Both the position numbers and the translations under genes were made by a program. The notes below the pieces were generated by a model. That model was not told the DNA's origin, did no database searches, and saw nothing but the letters and a program-made list of their open reading frames with translations. Below are positions 1 to 6,115 of a stretch of DNA of 12,699 nt, piece by piece. Each line of letters opens with the position of its first letter. The stretch's first letter is position 1. Origin of the DNA: CAYLOC01 sp964385195. Its GTDB lineage: Bacteria; Actinomycetota; Actinomycetes; Propionibacteriales; Nocardioidaceae. Where the stretch lies: contig CAYLOC010000085.1 of assembly GCA_964385195.1 (NCBI GenBank), positions 1 through 12,699 of the forward strand, in the 5' to 3' direction.

Positions 1-563
1 TGCGTCTCCACGGTCTTGATGGAGATGAACAGCTCCTTGGCGACCTCCTTGTAGGCGTAGCCGCGGGCAATGAGCCGCATCACCTCCCGCTCACGTTCGG
101 TGAGCCGGTCCAGGTCCTCATCGACGTCGGCGACGGCGAACTGCCCGGAGAACGCGTCGAGGACGAACCCCGCGAGTCGCGGAGAGAACACCGCGTCACC
201 GTCGGCAACCCGGTGGATCGCGGTCACGAGCTCTGCGCCGGTGATGTTCTTGGTCACGTAGCCGCGAGCCCCGCCACGGATCACCGAGATCACGTCCTCG
301 GGCGCATCGGACACCGACAGCGCCAGGAACCGTACGTCGGGGTGCCGTGTGGTCACGCGGCGTAGCACCTCGGTTCCCCCACCACCGGGGAGGTGTACGT
401 CGAGCAGCACCACGTCGGGGTGCGCTGCGGCGATCACGTCCACCGCCTCGTCGACGTCGGCGGCCTCCCCGACGACATCGACATCAACGCGCAGTTCTGC
501 CTTGACACCGGTACGGAACATCGCGTGGTCGTCGACCACGACGACGCGGCGTCGCTTGTTCAT
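1..563 (-). CDS. LuxR/NarL-family two-component response regulator (3' end outside window)
   Basis: This is a DNA-binding response regulator, presumably phosphorylated by the kinase encoded just upstream. The visible 187 residues open MNKRRRVVVVDDHAMFRTG, a typical receiver start with the acidic pair DD at 11-12. The phospho-acceptor is D55 in VVLLDVHLPG, with switch residue S83 (LALSVSD) and conserved lysine K105 (GYVTK). The LuxR-type helix-turn-helix follows at about 155-187 (LTEREREVMRLIARG, then YKEVAKELFISIKTVET), and the window edge cuts inside its recognition helix. Only some 20-30 residues are probably missing. The ATG overlaps the kinase stop as ATGA (560-563), and AAGGAG lies at 574-579, so the two are co-transcribed and likely translationally coupled. 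Family assignment is firm; the regulon cannot be read from here. Confidence 0.93.
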   Translation of the reverse strand, partial: MNKRRRVVVVDDHAMFRTGVKAELRVDVDVVGEAADVDEAVDVIAAAHPDVVLLDVHLPGGGGTEVLRRVTTRHPDVRFLALSVSDAPEDVISVIRGGARGYVTKNITGAELVTAIHRVADGDAVFSPRLAGFVLDAFSGQFAVADVDEDLDRLTEREREVMRLIARGYAYKEVAKELFISIKTVET

Positions 564-1804
564 CTGGCGTTCTCTCCTTCGCTGTCCAACGGCAAAGACA
601 GTCGCACTTCGGTTCCATTCTCCGGCTCACTGCGGACCTCCGCATGCCCCCCATGGCGTTCCAGGCGGTCAACGATGGACTGGCGTACGCCGTGCCGGTC
701 GGCAGCGATGTGCTCCGGGTCGAAGCCGCGACCCCGATCCCGCACGAACACGTCGACCTCTTCGGCGGACACCTCGGCGTACACGTCGGCATGGCCGGCG
801 CCGGAGTGCTTGGCCGCGTTGACCATGGCCTCACGCGCAGCAGCCACCAGGGCACGGATCTCATCCGAGCTCTCTGCATCGCCGACGACGACGAGTTCCA
901 CGGGGAAACCGTGGGTGTCCTCCACCTCGGCCACGGCCCGTTGCAACATCGACTTGACCGTGTCGCTCTCGGTGGCCGGGGTATCGAACAGCCAGGTCCG
1001 CAGCTCACGTTCCTGGGTCCGCGCCAGCCGGGAGACAGCGGCGGGGTCGCCGGACTGTCGCTGGATCAGCGCCAGTGTCTGCAGCACCGAGTCGTGCAGG
1101 TGTGCTGCCATGTCCGCGCGCTCCTGGGTACGCACCCGCTCTGCCCGCTCTTCCTGGTACGCACGGTTGGCGCGGAACAGCCACGGCCCGATCACCAGGC
1201 CGACACCGATGACGCCGAGCGCCAACGCACCCAGTGCCGCTCCGAGGGCATTGACCGCGCCGGCCTGTACCAGCCCCAAGCCGACCGCGGCGACGAGCAG
1301 CAACACACCGATGGCGACCCGCAGCCAGAACTTCCACCCCCTGGCCGATGCCAGCCATTCGTTACGAGCGCCCTCGTTGCGCCACCACAGCAGGCACAGG
1401 CCGGCCGCGGCCACCAGCAGCGGCCAGAAGACACCGGGGCTGATGCCGAAGCCGACGTTTTGGATCAGGATCAACAGCCCGACACCGAAGATGACGAACG
1501 GCACGGCGAGGCCCACGTCCCGTCGACGCTGCGGCGGCTGTTCGGTGCGGAACCCCGACCTGGTCGCCGACTCCACGCCAGGAGCCAGCGGAGCGGTGAC
1601 CGCTCTCCCCGTCGGCAACAGCACCCAGAACGCGATGTACAACACGAAACCGAGGCCGCTGAGCAACACCAGCAGCAAGAACACGACGCGGGTCTGGGTG
1701 ACGCCGACACCGAGATGCTGCGCCAGCCCCGCAGCCACGCCCCCGACGATCCGGTCGTCCGGGTCGCGGTAGGCGCGCCGCGGCAGGTAGGGGACCTCGG
1801 TCAT
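560..1804 (-). CDS. PspC-domain sensor histidine kinase
   Basis: This is a membrane histidine kinase of the short HisKA_3 type that pairs with the following response regulator. From the ATG chosen (414 aa), residues about 8-65 form a PspC domain (RRAYRDPDDRIVGGVAAGLAQHLGV) with one membrane helix. Two helices follow at about 97-143 and another pair at about 158-210. The dimerization helix then carries the phospho-acceptor His in AAHLHDSVLQTL (about H237). The ATPase domain has an N box (EAMVNAAKHSG), a G1 box (DRGRGFDP) and a modified G2 region (HGVRQSIVDRLERHGG). ATG 1804 (MTEVPYLPRR) is preferred because the PspC domain starts right after it. ATG 1813 adds three residues, and the TTG at 1870 would add an unlikely leader. 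Neither ATG has a good ribosome site. The divergent gene also starts MTExPY and encodes PspC, suggesting a shared origin for the pair's N-termini. Confidence 0.92.
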   Translation of the reverse strand: MTEVPYLPRRAYRDPDDRIVGGVAAGLAQHLGVGVTQTRVVFLLLVLLSGLGFVLYIAFWVLLPTGRAVTAPLAPGVESATRSGFRTEQPPQRRRDVGLAVPFVIFGVGLLILIQNVGFGISPGVFWPLLVAAAGLCLLWWRNEGARNEWLASARGWKFWLRVAIGVLLLVAAVGLGLVQAGAVNALGAALGALALGVIGVGLVIGPWLFRANRAYQEERAERVRTQERADMAAHLHDSVLQTLALIQRQSGDPAAVSRLARTQERELRTWLFDTPATESDTVKSMLQRAVAEVEDTHGFPVELVVVGDAESSDEIRALVAAAREAMVNAAKHSGAGHADVYAEVSAEEVDVFVRDRGRGFDPEHIAADRHGVRQSIVDRLERHGGHAEVRSEPENGTEVRLSLPLDSEGENAR

Positions 1805-1813
1805 GCTTCCCAT

Positions 1814-1945
1814 GATGACCGAGAGTCGGCCGGCGAACCATCCGAGGCCACCCGGAGCGCCTGCCGTCAACCCTCAGGGTCGCCGCTGGGGAAATCGGGG
1901 GCGACCCCGATACCCTCGACCGGACCGCGACCCCACGATGGTGAC
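1814..1945. promoter_or_regulatory. divergent promoter region between the two PspC genes
   Basis: The 132-bp spacer separates the divergent kinase and PspC/LiaF-like genes and should hold both promoters. On the plus strand TACCCT at 1911-1916 fits the actinobacterial TANNNT -10 pattern and would give a leader of roughly 20-25 nt before ATG 1946, but no clear -35 is seen. On the minus strand a good -35-like TTGACG (complement of 1865-1870) lacks a convincing -10 at the right distance. The assignment rests mostly on position. Confidence 0.35.
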
Positions 1946-3361
1946 ATGACTGAGACCCCCTACACCGGCAACCGGCCTCCGCGCCCGGTGGGGGACGCGT
2001 TCCGCGACCTCTCCGCGCTGCGTCGCTCCACCGACCACCGGCTCGTTGCCGGTGTGGCGTCCGGCGTGAGCAGGCACTTCGACGTCGACCCGGTCGTCGT
2101 ACGGGTGGCCTTCGCCGCCCTGACACTGTTCAGCGGTGCCGGAGTGGCGTTGTACGCCGTGTTGTGGCTCACCGTTCCCAAGCGGGGATGGACCGACTCC
2201 ATCGTGTCCCACCACACCGGCGACCCCGAGCGGGTGCAGAACGCAGGGCTGGTGATCGGGGGCCTGCTCGGTGCTCTGCTGGCCCTGGGCTCGGTGGGCT
2301 GGTACACCCCCCATCCGTTCCCCGGATTCTTGCTGGTGGTGATCGCCATCGCCGGACTCCTCATCGTGTGGCGTCGTTCCGACAGCCAGCCGAAGGGGGC
2401 TGGACCGGACGGCGGCGGGCCGGACAGTGATGGACCGGGGAGCGGCGGGCCGCCACCCGCCGGTCCGCCACCCGCACCCGCCTCCGACACGGCCGTGGAT
2501 CCGTATCCTTCCGGCCGCCCCCTCGCGGTCTACGACGTACCGCCCGCACCGTCACCGGTCCAGGAGGACTCCCCCTCCCCCGACATAGCGGACGATCCAC
2601 CACGGTGGGCGCCCCCCGGGCCACCGGAGCCTCCGTCCTGGTCCGGTGACACCGAACCAGGACAACCGCGGCCCCAACGCAGGCGTTCGCACCTGCTCGG
2701 CATCACCTGCGGGCTGATCGTGATCGCCTGGGGTGTGATCTGGGCGGTGGACGCTGCCGCGGGCGAGCAGGTGCCGTGGTCGCTGTATCCCGGTGTGGCA
2801 CTGGGCCTGATCACACTGGCCCTGTTGGCCGGAACCTGGTGGGGGCGTTCCCGCACCCTGATTCCGATGGGTGTGCTGGCCGCACTGTGTACGTTGGCGG
2901 CCGTGGTCCTCGGCTCCGGACCGTACGGTACGCCGGCGTACACCCCGGACCGTGCCTCGCAGGTCCAGGATCGCTACGCGCTCGCAGCCGGTCAGCTGAC
3001 GCTGCACCTGGAGGATGTCGCGGACCCGCAGGCACTGGACGGCCGGACGATCACGCTGTACAACCGGGTCGGTCAGGTCCGCGTGATCCTCCCGTCGTCG
3101 ATCAACGCGACCGTGAACGCCCGGGTCGACGTCGGTGAGGTCTCTGGTCTCCGCGACCACGAGCCCTACGGCCACGGCGGCATGCGCGCAACGCTCACCC
3201 CGGGCACCACCGCTCCTCCGCAGGTACAGATCGATATCCGGCTGCTGGCCGGTCAGGTGACCGTCGACCGGGTGCGATGCCCGGGCGACCCCCTGCCCGC
3301 TCCGGGTGGAGCCGACGCGTTCATCATCCCAGGAGGTAGCAATGCCGCGGCATGCCACTGA
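1946..3361 (+). CDS. PspC-domain membrane protein with LiaF-like C-terminal domain
   Basis: This is a 471-residue membrane protein, probably an envelope-stress sensor or modulator of the divergent kinase. A PspC domain occupies about 25-80 (HRLVAGVASGVSRHFDVDPVV), including one membrane helix. Two more helices lie at about 100-142. A Pro/Gly/Asp/Ser-rich linker fills about 144-245, followed by three helices at about 250-270, 280-297 and 305-323. The C-terminal 130 residues have the beta-rich look of the LiaF/DUF2154 'cell-wall-active antibiotic response' domain (ITLYNRVGQVRVILPSSINATVNARVDVGEVSG) and are probably extracytoplasmic. The frame stays open upstream to 644, but that part runs antisense to the kinase; ATG 1946 is the first start placed just before PspC. 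The next gene begins inside its last codons. The role as kinase partner is inferred from divergence and from LiaFSR precedent. Confidence 0.88.
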   Translation: MTETPYTGNRPPRPVGDAFRDLSALRRSTDHRLVAGVASGVSRHFDVDPVVVRVAFAALTLFSGAGVALYAVLWLTVPKRGWTDSIVSHHTGDPERVQNAGLVIGGLLGALLALGSVGWYTPHPFPGFLLVVIAIAGLLIVWRRSDSQPKGAGPDGGGPDSDGPGSGGPPPAGPPPAPASDTAVDPYPSGRPLAVYDVPPAPSPVQEDSPSPDIADDPPRWAPPGPPEPPSWSGDTEPGQPRPQRRRSHLLGITCGLIVIAWGVIWAVDAAAGEQVPWSLYPGVALGLITLALLAGTWWGRSRTLIPMGVLAALCTLAAVVLGSGPYGTPAYTPDRASQVQDRYALAAGQLTLHLEDVADPQALDGRTITLYNRVGQVRVILPSSINATVNARVDVGEVSGLRDHEPYGHGGMRATLTPGTTAPPQVQIDIRLLAGQVTVDRVRCPGDPLPAPGGADAFIIPGGSNAAACH

Positions 3362-3542
3362 CAGCGTCTCGCTCGTGTTCGGAACGATCTTCGCCGGGTG
3401 CACGGTCGTGTGGGTGCTCTCCCTCACCGGGGCGGTCGCCGTCCCTGACCTGTGGCTGGCGGGGCCGATCATCTTGATCGTGGCCGGTGTCTTCGGGCTG
3501 CTTGCTGCCCTGCGCCCGTCCGCGCCCGATCCGGACTCCTGA
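3342..3542 (+). CDS. small two-helix membrane protein
   Basis: This 66-residue protein (MPRHATDSVSLVFGTIFAGC...) has two hydrophobic stretches. The first is about 9-29 (VSLVFGTIFAGCTVVWVLSLTG) and the second about 35-57 (LWLAGPIILIVAGVFGLLAAL), followed by a short polar tail. An excellent ribosome site AGGAGGT (3331-3337) fixes the ATG at 3342. The start lies 20 bases inside the 3' end of the PspC gene, so the two form a translationally linked operon. The family is not recognised with certainty. Such small membrane proteins commonly accompany PspC genes in actinobacteria, and a role as accessory subunit of the envelope-sensing module is inferred from position alone. Confidence 0.82.
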   Translation: MPRHATDSVSLVFGTIFAGCTVVWVLSLTGAVAVPDLWLAGPIILIVAGVFGLLAALRPSAPDPDS

Positions 3543-3557
3543 CCGTCGTACCGACGG
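3543..3557 (+). terminator. hairpin directly after the PspC operon
   Basis: A perfect 6-bp inverted repeat with a 3-nt loop (CCGTCG-TAC-CGACGG) starts on the base after the TGA stop. A second small repeat CCCGC-TGT-GCGGG follows at 3565-3577, and its left half could pair instead with GCGGGG at 3592-3597. There is no T tract, which is common for actinobacterial terminators. The function is inferred from the structure and its position at the operon end. Confidence 0.4.
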
Positions 3558-3625
3558 CGTCGTCCCCGCTGTGCGGGTCCGCCCCAGCACCGCGGGGTAG
3601 ACAGCCTGTGAGTGGCCTCGGCTCC

Positions 3626-3650
3626 GTGTAGAACGTCGTGTTTCGGGTAG
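3626..3650 (+). promoter_or_regulatory. possible SigB-type promoter for the Rho-N-like gene
   Basis: GTGT (3626-3629) and GGGTAG (3645-3650) are separated by 15 nt. This matches the general stress promoter pattern GNNT-N(14-16)-GGGTAY except for the last base. It would place transcription start near 3657 and give a leader of about 30 nt carrying the strong ribosome site of the gene at 3688. Confidence 0.3.
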
Positions 3651-3687
3651 AGACCCATCAACAACGACGATCTGCGAGGAGGCTGCG

Positions 3688-4059
3688 ATGCCACGCGAGA
3701 CCCGACGCCAGCAGCAGCGCAACCCACGAAAGCAGGACTGGGGCCGAAAGGCGAACCGGCAGTACGAGGAGATCAAGTCCGCGCAACTGGACCGCGGTGC
3801 CAGTGAAGGACGGGCAGAGGAGATTGCTGCCCGAACAGTGAACAAGAACCGGGCGCGGAGTGGGCGGGCAGACCAGGCCAGCAACGTCTCCCGGCGCGGC
3901 GAGTCTCCCCAACAGCGCGGGGGGCGCCGCTCCGGTCGCGGCTACGGGCCCAGCGGGGGGCCGACGAAGGCCCAGCTGTACAACGACGCCAAGAAACGCA
4001 ACATCAAGGGTCGGTCGAAGATGACCAAGAAACAGCTGCAGAACGCCCTGGGCCGCTGA
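3688..4059 (+). CDS. small basic Rho-N-like protein of the actinobacterial 'plasmid stabilization' type
   Basis: This is a 123-residue, strongly basic, hydrophilic cytoplasmic protein. Residues about 14-65 form a predicted helical segment (RKQDWGRKANRQYEEIKSAQ, then RAEEIAARTVNKNRARSG). An Arg/Gly-rich disordered stretch (about 68-90) follows. The C-terminal 33 residues (GPTKAQLYNDAKKRNIKGRS, then KMTKKQLQNALGR) look like a Rho-N/SAP-like helix-turn-helix that binds nucleic acid. Proteins with this arrangement are widespread on actinobacterial chromosomes and are often labelled 'plasmid stabilization protein', a name with little experimental support. GAGGAGG (3676-3682) sits 5 nt before ATG 3688. 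The gene stands alone between two spacers. Nucleic-acid binding is likely; the biological role is unknown. Confidence 0.8.
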   Translation: MPRETRRQQQRNPRKQDWGRKANRQYEEIKSAQLDRGASEGRAEEIAARTVNKNRARSGRADQASNVSRRGESPQQRGGRRSGRGYGPSGGPTKAQLYNDAKKRNIKGRSKMTKKQLQNALGR

Positions 4060-4363
4060 CGACGGGCACCAACGGGCACTGCAGCCGCGTACCTGGTGGG
4101 ATACGTCGCGCCCGTGACCTGCCACCGGGCTCCAGGTGTCCGGCAGAAGTCGATCCGTGCGCGCTGAACCCCTGGCGCTATCGCCATGCGGCGCACGGCC
4201 GTGCGCCGAGGCGGGCCGCCGGCCGCACGGCACCGCCTCGACTCACTGTGGAGGCACCTGGCTGAACCCACCACAGCTAACAGAGTGGTACCCGTTCTCC
4301 CCTCCACCACACGTGCGGAAGAACACGAGCGGAAAACCGATAGCGCCTTCCCCGTCGGGTCCA
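4060..4363. other. 319-bp gene-free spacer ahead of the ABC operon
   Basis: No convincing coding sequence is seen between the Rho-N-like gene and the ABC operon; the open frames here lack ribosome sites and recognisable content. The spacer holds a small inverted repeat TGGCG-CTAT-CGCCA (4173-4186), then the perfect 20-bp palindrome at 4189-4208. Next comes a G/C-rich stretch to about 4230 and a less GC-rich promoter-proximal region (about 4255-4378). It probably contains the control region of the exporter operon. Confidence 0.5.
4189..4208. promoter_or_regulatory. perfect 20-bp palindrome, possible repressor operator
   Basis: CGGCGCACGG is followed without any loop by its exact reverse complement CCGTGCGCCG. 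A loopless palindrome suits a dimeric DNA-binding protein better than a terminator hairpin. It lies 170 bp before the ABC start codon, far for a simple promoter-overlapping operator. Control of the exporter operon, as often seen for TetR- or MarR-type operators, is an inference; no regulator gene lies next to it. Confidence 0.35.
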
Positions 4364-4369
4364 TAAAGT
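4364..4369 (+). promoter_or_regulatory. -10 element of a probably leaderless promoter for the ABC operon
   Basis: TAAAGT fits the actinobacterial TANNNT -10 pattern and ends 10 nt before ATG 4379, which would put the transcript start at or just before the start codon. No purine-rich ribosome site exists between 4355 and 4378, consistent with leaderless translation. The -35 region is weak. Confidence 0.4.
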
Positions 4370-4378
4370 TGTCTGGTT

Positions 4379-6115
4379 ATGCGCAGGCTTCCCCTCGACG
4401 ATCCCGGTACGCCGGACGCCCGGTCACCCGCCCGCTATCTCTGGTGGGTGGCCCGGGGCCAGCTGCCCACGATCGCAGGGGGCGTCGCGTACGGCTCGCT
4501 GTGGATGGTCGCCCAGGCGATCATGCCTGCTCTCCTCGGCAAGGCCATCGACGCCGGTGTCCGTGATCGCGACCTGGACCAGCTCTGGCTGTGGTCAGGG
4601 CTGCTGCTCGCCATCGGCGTCCTCCAGGCAGGGGCAGGCATCGCCCGACACCGGTTCGCGGTGACCAACTGGCTCACCGCGGCCTACCGCACGGTGCAGG
4701 TCGTGAGCCGGCACGTGGTCCGGCTCGGTGCGACGTTCCCGCGGAAGGTCAGCACCGGCGAGGTGGTGTCGATCGGGTCCTCGGACCTCAACCACGTCGG
4801 CAACGCGATCGAGGTCAGCGGTCGCGGCGTCGGCGCGATTGCCGCGTTCTTGGTGGTGGCGGTGATCCTGGTGCGTACCTCGGTGGTGCTCGGTGTCGTC
4901 GTGCTCGTCGGTGTTCCGCTGCTGCTGGTTGTGCTGGGGCCGTTGCTGCGTCCGTTACAGCGACGCAACATGGCACAGCGGGAGATGATGGGCGAGCTGA
5001 ACACGTTGGCCTCGGACATCGTGGGGGGTCTGCGGGTGCTCCGCGGGATCGGCGGTGAGCAGGTCTTCCACCGTCGGTACGCCGAGGAGTCACAGCGGGT
5101 GCGCGCTGCCGGCGTGCGCGTGGCGAAACTGCAGTCGGTGCTGGACGCGCTCCAGGTGTTCCTGCCCGGGCTGTTCGTGGTGATCGTCGTCTGGCTCGGC
5201 GCACGCTTCGCCGTACAGGGGTCCATCAGCCCCGGCGAGCTGGTGGCGTTCTACGGCTACTCGGCGTTCTTGATGATTCCGCTGCGCACCGGGACCGAGG
5301 TGGCCAACAAGCTGATCCGGGCGATGGTGGCCGGTGAGCGGGTCTGCCGGGTGCTCTCGGTACAGCCGGAGGCGACGGATCTCGCACTGCGCCGTCCGCC
5401 CACCGACCAGGGGCAGGCGCCGTCGACGAGCGACCTCGTCGACGTACGATCCGGTCTCCGGGTACCACAGGGGCGGTTCCTCGCCGTGGTATCGGAGCGC
5501 CCGGAGGAGTCTGCGGCGGTGGCGGACCGGCTGGGCCGCTTCGCCGAGGGGCCGGTGCTGTGGGACGGGACGGACGTGTCCGTGATGGACCGGGCCGCCT
5601 TCCGGCGTGCGGTGGTCGTGAGCGACGCCGGAGCAACGTTGTTCAGCGGCCGCCTGCGGGAAGAGCTGGACCCTACCGGGACGGCGACCGACGCGGCCTT
5701 GTGGTCCGCCATCGAAACCGCCTCCGCAGAGGACGTGGTGCAGGCTCTCGACGGAGGGCTCGACGCACGGGTGGAGGAACGCGGACGGGAGTTCTCCGGC
5801 GGTCAGCGCCAGCGTCTGGTGCTGGCACGAGCCCTGGCCCACGACCCCGACGTGCTGGTGCTGGTGGAGCCGACGTCCGCCGTCGACGCGCATACAGAGG
5901 CACGCATCGCGAGCCGCCTGGCCGCCCACCGGGCCGGACGCACCACGGTCGTGGTCACTGCCAGCCCGCTGCTGTTGGAGCACGCCGACGAGGTGGCGCT
6001 GCTGGTCGCGGGTGAGGTGGTGGCCGTCGGCACACACGCGGACCTGCTGGACAACCCGACGTACCGCCGGGTCGTGGTGCGTGCGGACCTGCTGGAGGAG
6101 GAGGTGACCTCATGA
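4379..6115 (+). CDS. ABC exporter subunit with degenerate nucleotide-binding domain
   Basis: This 578-residue half-transporter (type I exporter fold) pairs with the next gene. Membrane helices lie at about 33-55, 69-89, 150-168, 170-192, 258-278 and 286-303. The C-terminal nucleotide-binding domain (about 350-575) is degraded in a specific way. At the Walker A position it reads VSERPEESA (371-379), with neither Gly-rich loop nor Lys. The Q-loop Gln is replaced (VVVSDAG). Walker B is VLVLVEPTS (492-500), with Val for Asp but Glu kept, and the H-loop His is replaced by Ser (VTASP, S529). The signature FSGGQRQR (472-479) and D-loop SAVD are intact. The domain thus cannot hydrolyse ATP itself but can complete a site on its partner. 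No ribosome site is visible, so it is probably leaderless. The substrate is unknown. Confidence 0.93.
   Translation: MRRLPLDDPGTPDARSPARYLWWVARGQLPTIAGGVAYGSLWMVAQAIMPALLGKAIDAGVRDRDLDQLWLWSGLLLAIGVLQAGAGIARHRFAVTNWLTAAYRTVQVVSRHVVRLGATFPRKVSTGEVVSIGSSDLNHVGNAIEVSGRGVGAIAAFLVVAVILVRTSVVLGVVVLVGVPLLLVVLGPLLRPLQRRNMAQREMMGELNTLASDIVGGLRVLRGIGGEQVFHRRYAEESQRVRAAGVRVAKLQSVLDALQVFLPGLFVVIVVWLGARFAVQGSISPGELVAFYGYSAFLMIPLRTGTEVANKLIRAMVAGERVCRVLSVQPEATDLALRRPPTDQGQAPSTSDLVDVRSGLRVPQGRFLAVVSERPEESAAVADRLGRFAEGPVLWDGTDVSVMDRAAFRRAVVVSDAGATLFSGRLREELDPTGTATDAALWSAIETASAEDVVQALDGGLDARVEERGREFSGGQRQRLVLARALAHDPDVLVLVEPTSAVDAHTEARIASRLAAHRAGRTTVVVTASPLLLEHADEVALLVAGEVVAVGTHADLLDNPTYRRVVVRADLLEEEVTS

Noticed and set aside
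1805..1870. TTG start at 1870 for the histidine kinase
   Set aside because: It adds 22 residues without family resemblance and occupies the divergent promoter region; the PspC domain follows directly after ATG 1804.
644..1945. Upstream extension of the PspC/LiaF-like frame to a 905-residue protein
   Set aside because: The extra 434 residues run antisense to the histidine kinase, are rich in Arg/His/Gln shadow composition, and the PspC domain starts only just after ATG 1946.
4136..4366. Small frame in the spacer before the ABC operon
   Set aside because: No ribosome site, no recognisable content, and it overlaps the palindrome and likely promoter.
5090..6037. Long minus-strand open frame opposite the first ABC gene
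   Set aside because: It is an antisense shadow of a gene with clear ABC motifs, has His/Gln/Arg-rich composition and no recognisable domain.
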